A stretch of 64,000 bases of DNA, from NCBI RefSeq assembly GCF_023702125.1, contig NZ_CP098415.1, positions 1,302,001-1,366,000 on the forward strand. The letters are read 5' to 3'. Below, one piece after another: positions 23,505-32,445 of this stretch. How positions within the stretch are numbered: the stretch's first letter is position 1; each line of letters starts with the position of its first letter. The notes below the pieces were generated by a model. That model was not told where the DNA came from. It saw only the letters and a list, made by a program, of their open reading frames with translations, and did no database searches. Source of the stretch: Halorubrum hochsteinianum. GTDB taxonomy: Archaea; Halobacteriota; Halobacteria; Halobacteriales; Haloferacaceae. Made by a program: the position numbers and the translations under genes.

Positions 23505-26500
23505 CTACGTCGTCCGGAGATGCCCCTGCTGGGGTTCGTACACTTCGCCCTTCGTCCGGAGCTTCTCGATCTCCTGCTCCGCCTTCCCCGGGTCCATCCC
23601 GATCTCGCCGGCGCGGTCGAGCACCTCGTCGACGGGCGCGCCCTCCTGGTACTCCTCCTCGATGTCGGCGATGAGCCCCTTGATGTTCTTGATCCGGTCG
23701 CGCTGGCTCTTCGAGGTTCCCGTCTCGACCACGTCGGCGTCGAACTGCCCCGTCTCCGGGTCGACGCCGATGTCCTTGAGACACGACTCGACGATGTTCG
23801 TCGCGCGGTCGGCGTCCTCGCGCTCGACGGTGTCCGAGAGGCGGACCCGCGCGCTGGCCTCGGAGAGCCGCACCATCGCCTCCAGCTTCCGGGCGGTCAC
23901 CGGCACCGGCGCGTCCTCGTCGGCCCCCTTCGAGCGGAGGTCGACGTAGAACTCCTCGATCAGCTCCTTCGCCTCGTCGGTCATCGTCGGGAAGCAGGAG
24001 CGCTTCGCGTGGGCGACGTACTTGCGAAGCAGCTCCGCGTCGATCTCCGGCGCGACCTCCTCGGTCACCTCCGCCACCTGCTCCGAGGTGAACTCCGAAC
24101 TCGCCAGCTCCTCGCGCTGCGTGTTGAGCTCGCCGGCGTAGTTCGTCTTGATGATGTGCTGGGCCAGCCGGGAGTCGTGCTCCGGGTCCGGGCTGTCCGT
24201 CACCGTGAAGATCAGGTCGAACCGAGAGATAAGTGCGGGTTCCAGATCGATCTGCTCGCCGATCGGCTCGTACTGGTCGAACCGCCCGTACTTCGGGTTC
24301 GCCGCGCCGAGCAGCGAACAGCGGGCCTTGAGGGTGGCGTTGATCCCCGCCTTCGAGACGGAGATCTTCTGCTGTTCGAGCCCCTCGTGCATCGCGGAGC
24401 GGTCCGAGGAGTTGTGGACGACGAGCCCGTTCGCGACGAAGTTGTGGGTCCCCTCGACGGTCAGGTCGTACACTCTCGGTCGCTCCCCGTCCTCGATCCG
24501 CGTCAGGATCGACCGCAGCGCTGCTTTGACGTCGGCCACCTCGCCCGCGACCGCCTCACGCAGGTCGTCGAGTCGCTCCGTTTCGACCGCTCCGGAGAGC
24601 CACCGGGAGACGGTCGCCTGCGTCACGTCGAGCGACGACGCGACGTCGGCTTGGCTGACGCCGTACGCGTCGAGCGCGGCAGATAATTCCGCCCGCGTTT
24701 CGCCGACCGGGCCCCGGTCGACCAGTTCACGGGCACGCTCTTCGACCGTCTCCACCGGTCCCCCGATCACGTCCGCGAGACGCTGTCGGAGCACCCCGCC
24801 GCGGTGTTCGGTCGACTCGGGCGGTACGGTTTCGACGGACTCGACGCGACGCCACTTCACGTCGCCGCGGACGAACTCGCGGAGGTCGGAGAGGTCGGTC
24901 TCCGCCACGCCTCCGACGATCTCTCGGAGTCGGGCCGTCACGGTTCGACGAACCGCCTCGCTGTCGCCCCACTCCCGCGAGATCCGCTGTTGTGACACGT
25001 CGGTCCCCTCCGCGAGCTCGGACTGCGGGACGTGGTAGCGGTGCCGCAGTTCGGCGAGGGCGTCCCACGTCGGGTCCGATTCGAGCGTCGTCAGGTCCTC
25101 GCCCGCCGTCTCGGTCCGCGCCTCGAACGCGCCGAGCACTCGGCCGGCTCGGTCGACGGAGACGTTCGCCGCGCCGCTCTCGAAGTCGTGATACGTGCCG
25201 GCGTCGAGCCCGCACTCGTCTTGGTGTAGTCGGAGCGACTCGCGACTTCCGGCGAGAATCTCGTCGACCTCCGGGATCACGTCGAGGATCGTCCGATCGC
25301 CGTCGGCGGCCTCGACGACTCGGTCGAGCGACGACGCCTTTCGGCTGGCCGTGAATCCGACGAACCGACGGAACGCCGCCAGCGAGTCCGCGTCGGTCAC
25401 CGTGAGGTAGTACACGTCTCGGCCGCCGCTCCGTTCGCGGTGCTGGAGCTGACTCGACACGCCGAACTGTAAGAGGATGTTCCGCGTGCCTCGGAGCAGG
25501 TCTCGGCTCGCGGACGCTATCCGAATGTTCCCGGCCGACTCGTCCACGTGACCCTCGCTGTCGGCGAGCGCGCGGACGAACGCGGCCTTTGCCGCCCGGC
25601 TTCCGGTCGAAACGGGGGTCGGGAAGCACTTCTCGTCGTACCGGCCGAGGTTCATCCCGGCGTTGAGGACGGCATCGGCGTGTTCTTTTCCGTGGACGCG
25701 GACCGTCTCGACGCTGTCACGCTTCTCGCTCGGGTAGCGCGTCGGCTCCGTGCCGAACGCTTCGCGCGCCGCGCGTTCGAAGTCGTCCAACAGCTCGCGA
25801 TCGGCGTTGGTGAACCGAACGCCGTAGACGCCCTCGTCGCGGTCGTAGTAGACGTTTCCGTCGCCGGAGAGGTAGCCGAGGACGCTTCCCATCGCGGCGT
25901 CAACCCCGTCGCCACCGTCACCCGGAACGGCGTCGTCGCCCCCCGCCGCCGCTACCGCTCCGCCGCCGTCGGCGGCCGCGGTCGGAACCTCGCGCGGGAC
26001 GTACACCCAGTCGCCCTCGTCGAGCGCGGCCGCCTCGCGCTCGACTCGCTCGCCGTCGTCAAGCACGAAGAACGGGTGGTCGGCCGTCGAGCGGAGCGAC
26101 TCGCCCGTCTCCATCGTCACGCGAGTCAGCTCCGCGGGGGCGTCGTACTCGTGGACGGCGGAGACGGGGCGTTCGACCAGCCGCCCGTTCTCGTCCATCG
26201 ACCAGACCGCGAGGTCGACGTCGCGGACGCGGCGGCCGTTCGAGAGTTCCTCTATTTCGCCGTCCTCGGCGGCCTCCCGCGCCAGTTCGTCGATGCGCTC
26301 GACGCGCCCGTCAGAGAGCGTGACCAGCGTGTCTCCGGTGACGCAGTCCATCTTGTCGAGTTCGTCGACCGCCGCGATCCCCTTGTCTGCGAGGACGAGC
26401 GCGCCGGCTTCGAGGGACCACTGTTGGCCGTCGCCGAAGTCGTCACGAACAGCCGCGGCGGTGAGGCCCGCCGCGGACGACCCCTTCCCGGAGGTGTACA

Positions 26501-28961
26501 CCGAGCGGGGTGCGATGTTTTCTACGTACGAAATCATCTGAGAGTTGTGCGAGATAATCCCGTTCGAGACGTAGTTGTGTGTTCCCTCGACTTCGAGATC
26601 GTACACCCAATCGTCTTCGGGGTTGACCGGTTCGATGGACTCGATGCGGTCCCACCGAATATCGTCATCCACTAATTGTCGAAGAGCCGCAATATCGGCA
26701 GCTACTCCCCCTCCATCGGTCTGTGCGCTTCCGATCTCCGTGCTGTTTGTCGAGGGTGAATTCGCGGCCTCGAACGCTTCAACGACGTTCCGAAGCGCAC
26801 CGACGCTCGGATTTCGCGATCCCGCTTCGTAGTGACGATAGGTGTTGCGAGGAACGCCGCACTCGTACTGCGTCAGTCCGAGCGCGTCACGAACTCGCCG
26901 GAGGACGGGGGCGACGTTCGGAACGACGTTGAGGTTGGTGTTCCGATCTGTTTCGAGATGTTCCTCTGCCGCCTCCTGCTTTCGGTCGGTCACGAACCCG
27001 ATTTCGGTCACGTACCGGTCGAACTGTGCCCCGCTAATCCGTAGCCGGTGGCTTCCGTTCTTCCGCTCGTGGAGTTGGCTGGTGATTCCGTGTTGAAGCA
27101 GAAGCGTCCGAAGATCCGTGAGAAGCGTCTCACTCATGGAGGCAACGGTAATTTCCCGCTGCTTCGCTGAGACGTGAGCCTCTCCTTCGACGAATCCCTT
27201 TATGAACATCCGCGTGGCGGAAGGTGACGCTCCGAGGATCGGTCTCGGAATCCGCTGGTCTGCGGACCCCTCAAGGAGCACCTCGTCGAGGTTTTCGAGG
27301 AAACTGACGAACTCTCCCGCAGAACACAATAACTCCCTCGCGTCCTTTCCGTCATGTGGTTCGCGGGTCGTGGTTTGGAGGCCGAGAGTCTCCAATGTCG
27401 ACCGAGCATCGGACAGGACCGCCTCGTCGTTGTTCGTGATCGACACGAACCCCGAATGGTCGTCACGCCGCTCAACGTACCCCTCAGCGACGATGTATCC
27501 GAGGAGACGCGCGAGATCCGGTGTCCACTCGTCGGGCAGATCGAGCCGAACCGCGTTGTGCGACTGAGCGCGGCGGAATTCGACGTTGACCGCGTCGTCA
27601 CCTTCGACATTGAGTCGGTTCGGAGCAGCGACGAACTCGCCTTCGTTCAGTTCGTCCGCGACGACCGCCTCGAACCGTCCGTCACGTTGAACGAACAGCG
27701 GATGCGACGGCGTTACTTCCAGTTCCGCGCCGGAGGCGGTTTCGACGCGGTACATCGTTTCGGGAGCCTCCCGCTTCCAGACCTTCGTCGCCCGGGCGGA
27801 CCCCACGGTCCCGTCGGAGCGGAGCGACGGCACCTCAAAGTCGACCTCGTCAAAGACGCCATCGTCGACCGGTTTCGAGTCATTGAGGTTATCTTCAACG
27901 AGGTCTCGTATCGGAACCTTCCGCCCGTCTCCGAGGGTCACACGAGTATCACCTTTCAAACACTTACCCGTGCCCGGATCCCCGATCAGGAGCATATGAA
28001 GATCTCCGCGGATCCGCGAGCCGTCGGGGAGGTGCTTGGTGACGCCGGAGAACAGCTGGAGGATCATCGCGAGCTTCTCCTCCTCGTAGCCGTAGATGGC
28101 GGGCGCGATGGATCCGACCATCGCCTCGTAGATGTCGTCGCGCTCGGAGAGTTCGATGATGTCGCGTTTGTCCGCCTCGGTGATGTCCATGTCCTCGAAC
28201 TCCTCGTCCTCGATGGAGATGGAGACGCCGTCCATGTACAGGTCGAAGATGGCGGACTTCTCGTTGCCCTGCTCGACCTGCTCGATGTGGAGGACGCCGA
28301 CGCAGGTGACGTGGTCGCCGGGGCTCACCTCGCCGGTGATGTCGTCGACGATGTCGACGTCGAGCGACTGGGGCGTCTCGCCGCCGCGCAGGCCCTCCGG
28401 CGACTCCTGAATGCGGAGCTTCTGGGAGTCGACGAACTCGGACTGGTCGAAGTTGACGCGGAAGGGTCCCTGCCGCTCACAGCCCTGACACTCGTGGGGC
28501 TCTTGGAAGCCGCCGTCGGACTGCGGGATGTACGTCATCGTGCCGCAGCGCTGGCACTCGAAGGCGGCCTCGGTCACCTTCGGGCGCACGTCGGTCGCCT
28601 TGCGGACGATTCCCTGAACGGAGACGAGCTTGCCGATGTGGTCGTCGTGGACTCGAATGCCGCGGATGTCGACGCTCTCGGGCAGGTCCTCGATCCGGAC
28701 GTGCGCGCGGCCGAGGCTGACGTCGGCGGGGAGGTCGTAGAGCCGCAGCGCCTCCTCGGCGTACTCGCGCATCTGTTCGGGCTTGTTCAGGAAGTCCTCG
28801 GCGAGGTCGCGGTCGAACTGAAAGAGATCGTCGTAGGAGACGTACAGCGAGCGCTCCTCGTTGGGGTAGCGCTGCGCGAGCTGTCCGATCTCCTCGCGGT
28901 AGTAGTTCCGGTAGAACTGGATGAACCGCTCCGTGAGGTCTTGGGTGCCGGCCTGTGCCAT
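23505..28961 (-). CDS. mcm: replicative DNA helicase MCM precursor with two inteins
   Basis: The 1818-residue precursor is expected to splice to about 700 residues. The N-terminal domain has a zinc site (C136, C139, C158, C161). The AAA+ core has Walker A GDPGTGK, interrupted by intein 1 before its Ser, and Walker B DELDKM, interrupted by intein 2 right after the following Asp. The arginine finger lies in SRFDLIF, and the C-terminus is a winged helix. The hexamer unwinds DNA at the fork. Both insertions sit in ATP-binding motifs, so unspliced protein cannot work. The gene heads a minus-strand cluster. A TATA-like TGATACGTG lies about 27 bases before the ATG. Confidence 0.97.
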   Translation of the reverse strand: MAQAGTQDLTERFIQFYRNYYREEIGQLAQRYPNEERSLYVSYDDLFQFDRDLAEDFLNKPEQMREYAEEALRLYDLPADVSLGRAHVRIEDLPESVDIRGIRVHDDHIGKLVSVQGIVRKATDVRPKVTEAAFECQRCGTMTYIPQSDGGFQEPHECQGCERQGPFRVNFDQSEFVDSQKLRIQESPEGLRGGETPQSLDVDIVDDITGEVSPGDHVTCVGVLHIEQVEQGNEKSAIFDLYMDGVSISIEDEEFEDMDITEADKRDIIELSERDDIYEAMVGSIAPAIYGYEEEKLAMILQLFSGVTKHLPDGSRIRGDLHMLLIGDPGTGKCLKGDTRVTLGDGRKVPIRDLVEDNLNDSKPVDDGVFDEVDFEVPSLRSDGTVGSARATKVWKREAPETMYRVETASGAELEVTPSHPLFVQRDGRFEAVVADELNEGEFVAAPNRLNVEGDDAVNVEFRRAQSHNAVRLDLPDEWTPDLARLLGYIVAEGYVERRDDHSGFVSITNNDEAVLSDARSTLETLGLQTTTREPHDGKDARELLCSAGEFVSFLENLDEVLLEGSADQRIPRPILGASPSATRMFIKGFVEGEAHVSAKQREITVASMSETLLTDLRTLLLQHGITSQLHERKNGSHRLRISGAQFDRYVTEIGFVTDRKQEAAEEHLETDRNTNLNVVPNVAPVLRRVRDALGLTQYECGVPRNTYRHYEAGSRNPSVGALRNVVEAFEAANSPSTNSTEIGSAQTDGGGVAADIAALRQLVDDDIRWDRIESIEPVNPEDDWVYDLEVEGTHNYVSNGIISHNSQMISYVENIAPRSVYTSGKGSSAAGLTAAAVRDDFGDGQQWSLEAGALVLADKGIAAVDELDKMDCVTGDTLVTLSDGRVERIDELAREAAEDGEIEELSNGRRVRDVDLAVWSMDENGRLVERPVSAVHEYDAPAELTRVTMETGESLRSTADHPFFVLDDGERVEREAAALDEGDWVYVPREVPTAAADGGGAVAAAGGDDAVPGDGGDGVDAAMGSVLGYLSGDGNVYYDRDEGVYGVRFTNADRELLDDFERAAREAFGTEPTRYPSEKRDSVETVRVHGKEHADAVLNAGMNLGRYDEKCFPTPVSTGSRAAKAAFVRALADSEGHVDESAGNIRIASASRDLLRGTRNILLQFGVSSQLQHRERSGGRDVYYLTVTDADSLAAFRRFVGFTASRKASSLDRVVEAADGDRTILDVIPEVDEILAGSRESLRLHQDECGLDAGTYHDFESGAANVSVDRAGRVLGAFEARTETAGEDLTTLESDPTWDALAELRHRYHVPQSELAEGTDVSQQRISREWGDSEAVRRTVTARLREIVGGVAETDLSDLREFVRGDVKWRRVESVETVPPESTEHRGGVLRQRLADVIGGPVETVEERARELVDRGPVGETRAELSAALDAYGVSQADVASSLDVTQATVSRWLSGAVETERLDDLREAVAGEVADVKAALRSILTRIEDGERPRVYDLTVEGTHNFVANGLVVHNSSDRSAMHEGLEQQKISVSKAGINATLKARCSLLGAANPKYGRFDQYEPIGEQIDLEPALISRFDLIFTVTDSPDPEHDSRLAQHIIKTNYAGELNTQREELASSEFTSEQVAEVTEEVAPEIDAELLRKYVAHAKRSCFPTMTDEAKELIEEFYVDLRSKGADEDAPVPVTARKLEAMVRLSEASARVRLSDTVEREDADRATNIVESCLKDIGVDPETGQFDADVVETGTSKSQRDRIKNIKGLIADIEEEYQEGAPVDEVLDRAGEIGMDPGKAEQEIEKLRTKGEVYEPQQGHLRTT
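24411..26345 (-). other. MCM intein 2 (645 residues, Walker B site) with LAGLIDADG endonuclease and HTH modules
   Basis: It begins with Cys873 (CVTGDTLV) and ends VANGLVVHN, followed by Ser. The LAGLIDADG motifs are VLGYLSGDGNV and AFVRALADSEGHV. Two helix-turn-helix-like units follow the endonuclease (LHQDECGLDAGTYHDF, and PQSELAEGTDVSQQRI). A third (SQADVASSLDVTQATVSRWL) lies between the two halves of splicing block F, between VKWRRVESVETV and RVYDLTVEGTHN. Intein 1 has no insert there. At 645 residues it is long for an intein. Its GC content is similar to the host gene, suggesting long residence. Confidence 0.9.
26544..27962 (-). other. MCM intein 1 (473 residues, Walker A site) with LAGLIDADG endonuclease
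   Basis: It begins with Cys334 (CLKGDTRV) directly after GDPGTGK and ends VSNGIISHN before Ser. The splicing blocks are recognisable, with EGTHNYVSNG as block F and ISHN as block G. Endonuclease motifs are LLGYIVAEGYV and FIKGFVEGEAHV. An XRE-like helix-turn-helix (LTQYECGVPRNTYRHYE) follows. The base composition is visibly less GC-rich than the flanking host gene or intein 2, suggesting more recent transfer. Confidence 0.92.
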
Positions 28962-29101
28962 TGCGACACCACTTCGTCACCATCACGTATCAACCTCCGG
29001 TTCGGAGCGGACGTGGTCGATCGAAGCGCGGTCGACGGGCGGTTCGAACGCGGTCGATTCAGGCGCGGGCGGAGCGCGGGCGGGGCGGTCGAGCATTCCG
29101 G

Positions 29102-29464
29102 CTACGCCCGCCCGACGAACGTCGCGTCCGCGGAAGTGCGGCCCTGGTTGAACGAGAGCACCTTCGCGCGGATCACGTCGCCGGGTTCGAGGCCGCCGGG
29201 GATGTCCTCGGCGAACACGACGAACCCCTCGACCTTCCCGACGGCGACCTCCGAGCCGGAGTGGTGGTCCGTCAGCTCCGTCACGCCGAACTCGTACGTC
29301 TCGCCGATCTCGACGGGCGCGTCGCGCCTCTGAGCGGCCTCGTGGGCGCGCTTCGACTCGCGCGCCTCGGCGGACGGGCCGCGGAGCCGGCGGACGAGCA
29401 CGAACAGCGCGATCAGCGCGACCGCGACCGCGATACCGATCACGAGCGGCGACGAGGGGATCAT
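29102..29464 (-). CDS. membrane-anchored TRAM-domain protein
   Basis: 120 residues. An N-terminal membrane helix (about 8-24, IGIAVAVALIALFVLV) is followed by a basic stretch and a TRAM domain (about 50-120; VEIGETYEFGVTEL ... VGKVEGFVVFAEDI ... GDVIRAKVLSFN). TRAM domains are five-strand RNA-binding barrels, and small archaeal TRAM proteins can act as RNA chaperones. The membrane tether is unusual compared with free TRAM proteins and suggests RNA binding at the membrane. The start at the first Met places the helix at the extreme N-terminus. Confidence 0.8.
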   Translation of the reverse strand: MIPSSPLVIGIAVAVALIALFVLVRRLRGPSAEARESKRAHEAAQRRDAPVEIGETYEFGVTELTDHHSGSEVAVGKVEGFVVFAEDIPGGLEPGDVIRAKVLSFNQGRTSADATFVGRA

Positions 29465-29667
29465 ACCCGTGCGGTCGACCGCGGTCGTCTAAACGATGTG
29501 GGTCCGCGACGGCGGTCGGCCGGGCGACCCGGACGCGCCCACGCTCCCGCCAACGGGATCCGTTCGCCGCGCTCGCATGAGAAACGCCTTTGCCCTCGAA
29601 GCCCCCCTCTCAATCCGATGCGACACAGCCGCGGTTCCCGACGACTCGCGCACGGGTGTGGTGTGCC

Positions 29668-32010
29668 GTGAAGGTCGCGGACGCGGTGCCGGAGTTCGCC
29701 GACGCCTTCGGGTTCGACGAGTTCAACCGGATGCAACGCGAGGCGCTGCCGGGCATCTGGGAGACCGACCACAACGTGGTCGCGTCGGCTCCGACGGCCT
29801 CCGGGAAGACGGCGCTCGCCGAACTCGCCATCTGTAGGACCCTCTCGGAGGGCGGCACCGCCCTCTTCGTCGCGCCGCTGCGCGCGCTCACCAACGAGAA
29901 GGAGAGCGAGTGGGAGCGGTTCGAGGAGCTCGGCTACTCCGTGTACGTCGTCTCCGGCGAGCGCGACCTGAACCCCCGCCGCGCGGAGCGCGCGGACGTG
30001 CTGGTGACGACGCCCGAGAAGGCCGACAGCGCGACGCGGAAACACGACTCCGCGCGCTACTCGTTCATCACCGACGTGGACTGCGTCGTCATCGACGAGG
30101 TCCACCTGCTCGACTCCGAGAAGCGCGGCGCGGTGCTGGAGGTCACCGTCTCGCGGCTCCGGCGGCTCCAGGACCCGCGCGTCGTCGCGCTCTCCGCGAC
30201 GATGCCGAACATCGACGACGTCGCCGAGTGGCTCGACGCGCCCGCGGAGACGACGTACGCGTTCGGCGACGAGTACCGCCCGGTCGACCTCGAAACCGGC
30301 GTGAAGACGTACTCGCACGGCTCGAACGCGTTCGCCGACAAGTACCGACGGCTCTACCGCGCGCTCGACTTGGCCGAGCCGCACGTCCGCGAGGACGGGC
30401 AGGCGCTCGTGTTCGTCTCCTCGCGGCAGGACACCGTTCAGGCGGCCAAGAAGGCGCGCGACGAGATCACCGAGCGGGACATCCCGATCGACTCGCGGGA
30501 CGACTACGACTTCCACAACGAGGCCAAGGAGCTCACGAACGACACGCTCCGCCAGTCGGTCACCGACGGCGTCGGCTTCCACCACGCCGGCCTCGGCAAG
30601 GACGACCGCGACCGCGTCGAGGAGTGGTTCAAGCAGGGGAAGATCAAGTTCCTCTTCTCGACGTCGACGCTCGCGTGGGGGGTGAACCTCCCCGCGCGCT
30701 GCGTCGTCATCCGCGACACGAAGTATCACGACCCGCTGGAGGGCGAGACCGACATCTCGCCTTTGGACGTGCTCCAGATGCTCGGCCGCGCCGGCCGCCC
30801 GGAGTACGACGACGTGGGGTACGGCTGGGTGGTCTGCGACCGCGGCGACGCGGACAAGTACCGGGAACTGCTGCGCGAGGGCAAAGCGATCGAGTCGCGG
30901 CTCGCCGCCGACCTCGAATCGCACCTCAACGCCGAGATCGCGATGGGGACGATCCGCGGGTTGGAGGACGTGATGGCGTGGCTGGAGACCACCTTCTACT
31001 ACGTCCGCGCGCAGTCGCAGCCGGAGGCGTACGAGTTCTCCACGCTCCGCGACCGCGTGCGCGACACGCTCGAATCGCTCGTCGACGACGGGTTCGTCGC
31101 GGCCGACGACGACCTCGCCATCGAGCCGACGGGGCTGGGACGGCTCGCCTCGAAGTACTACCTCCGCCTGGACACCGCCCGCCGCTTCCGGCGGCTCGCC
31201 GACCGCGAGACGCTGACGGCCGACGCGGTGTTAGAGACCGTCGCGTCGGCCGGCGAGTTCGACTCGGTGTCGGCGCGCTCCGCCGAGGCGGACGCGGTCG
31301 ACCGGATCCTCGACGGCCGCGACACCGACCTCGAAGACGGCCACCGCAAGGTGTTCGCCATCCTGCTCGCCGGCATGGCCGACTCGATCCCGAGCGACCT
31401 GCGCTCGGACGCGTGGGTGATCCGCCAGAACGCGCTCCGCCTGCTCGCCGCGCTCGCGGAGTTCCTCGACCGCTTCGCCGGCCCCCGCGCCGCCAACCTC
31501 GCCCGCCGCGTGGAGGCGCGCGTCGAGCACGGCGTCTCCCGCGAGGCGGTCGCGCTCACCGCGATCGAGGGAGTCGGCTCCGGCCGCGCCGAGCGCCTCG
31601 CGGACGCCGGCCTCACGTCCCCTGCCGACGTCGTCGACGACGGCCCGGAGGCGCTCGCCGGGGCCGGGCTGAGCGACTCCGTCGCCGAGCGGATCGTCGA
31701 CGCCGCGCGCGACTGTCCCCGGATCGACGTCGACTGGGGCGACTTCCCGGACGCCATCGCCGTCGGCGAGAACGAGATGTGCGAGGTCGCCGTTTCGACC
31801 CGGTCCGGAAGCGCCCGCACGGGGATCCGCGTCACCGTCAACGACGTGGAGATGACGGCGACGACGACGTACCTCGACGGCGAGACGACGGTCCCGGTCG
31901 GCGTGTTCGGGCCGCCGGACGCCGACGAGCTAGAGTTCGTCGTCGAGGTCGTCTTCCCGGACCTCCCGCTTCTGCCCGTCACGGCGACGCGAACGGTTCG
32001 GGTGAAATGA
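29668..32010 (+). CDS. Ski2-type DNA/RNA helicase with HhH region, Hel308-related
   Basis: 780 residues from the GTG at 29668, chosen because the family begins KVADAVPEFADAF. Walker A is APTASGKT (about 40), the DEVH box is VIDEVHLLD (about 145), motif III is LSATMPN, and motif VI is MLGRAGRPEYD. A winged helix and an Ala-rich ratchet domain follow, then a helix-hairpin-helix (ALTAIEGVGSGRAERLADAGL), then a C-terminal beta domain like the Sec63/C2 region. It is related to Hel308/Brr2 and probably remodels stalled forks or structured nucleic acid. It differs from canonical Hel308 by the extra C-terminal domain. Confidence 0.88.
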   Translation: MKVADAVPEFADAFGFDEFNRMQREALPGIWETDHNVVASAPTASGKTALAELAICRTLSEGGTALFVAPLRALTNEKESEWERFEELGYSVYVVSGERDLNPRRAERADVLVTTPEKADSATRKHDSARYSFITDVDCVVIDEVHLLDSEKRGAVLEVTVSRLRRLQDPRVVALSATMPNIDDVAEWLDAPAETTYAFGDEYRPVDLETGVKTYSHGSNAFADKYRRLYRALDLAEPHVREDGQALVFVSSRQDTVQAAKKARDEITERDIPIDSRDDYDFHNEAKELTNDTLRQSVTDGVGFHHAGLGKDDRDRVEEWFKQGKIKFLFSTSTLAWGVNLPARCVVIRDTKYHDPLEGETDISPLDVLQMLGRAGRPEYDDVGYGWVVCDRGDADKYRELLREGKAIESRLAADLESHLNAEIAMGTIRGLEDVMAWLETTFYYVRAQSQPEAYEFSTLRDRVRDTLESLVDDGFVAADDDLAIEPTGLGRLASKYYLRLDTARRFRRLADRETLTADAVLETVASAGEFDSVSARSAEADAVDRILDGRDTDLEDGHRKVFAILLAGMADSIPSDLRSDAWVIRQNALRLLAALAEFLDRFAGPRAANLARRVEARVEHGVSREAVALTAIEGVGSGRAERLADAGLTSPADVVDDGPEALAGAGLSDSVAERIVDAARDCPRIDVDWGDFPDAIAVGENEMCEVAVSTRSGSARTGIRVTVNDVEMTATTTYLDGETTVPVGVFGPPDADELEFVVEVVFPDLPLLPVTATRTVRVK

Positions 32011-32021
32011 CTCCCCACGGT

Positions 32022-32312
32022 GGCGCGTGCCTGCGAGCGGCGCGAAGCGCCGCGAGTCAGCACGCGCGAGGGAGTCGCTGGCGGCCGTCGCCGCCAGCGA
32101 CGAGGCTGGGGAGGTGTGAGGTGCTGTGCGGAGCGGGGCGGGACTCGAAGGGGCAGTCGCGAGGCGGGCAGAGGCGACGCAAGCACCGCAGGAGCGAACG
32201 AAGTGAGCGACGAGGAGCACAGCGAGCGTGCGCCCGCCTCACGACTGGGGCTTCGGCGGTCTTGGTCACGGTGTCGATGTCGTAGTAGCGAGCGACTGGG
32301 GATGCGGGGGTC
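32022..32312 (+). ncRNA. structured intergenic element, copy A
   Basis: It starts 11 bases after the helicase stop codon. Stem P1 is 32023-32030 with 32060-32067 (8 bp). P2 inside it is 32037-32043 with 32047-32053. P3 is 32074-32085 with 32090-32101, a perfect 12-bp stem with a four-base loop. A purine-rich conserved box (32102-32128, GAGGCTGGGGAGG...) follows, then a variable GC-rich part and two CGACTGGGG boxes at 32242 and 32293. Copy B at 40998 keeps every stem with different bases. It could be a 3'-UTR RNA element, an independent small RNA or a repeat of mobile origin. Confidence 0.65.
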
Positions 32313-32445
32313 ACGATTATGACCGGAGTAGTGTATAGTCGAGCGGTCGAGTCCGAAGCGACGAGTTTCAGTCTTCCTCCCGCTCAATATTCCATATAAA
32401 CGCCCGCTACGACCGCTTTTCACCCATACCGCGGCCACCCCTCCC

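Noticed and set aside
23505-28961. A third intein in mcm
   Set aside because: Only two Cys...His-Asn pairs are present, and removing them leaves a continuous ~700-residue MCM of normal length.
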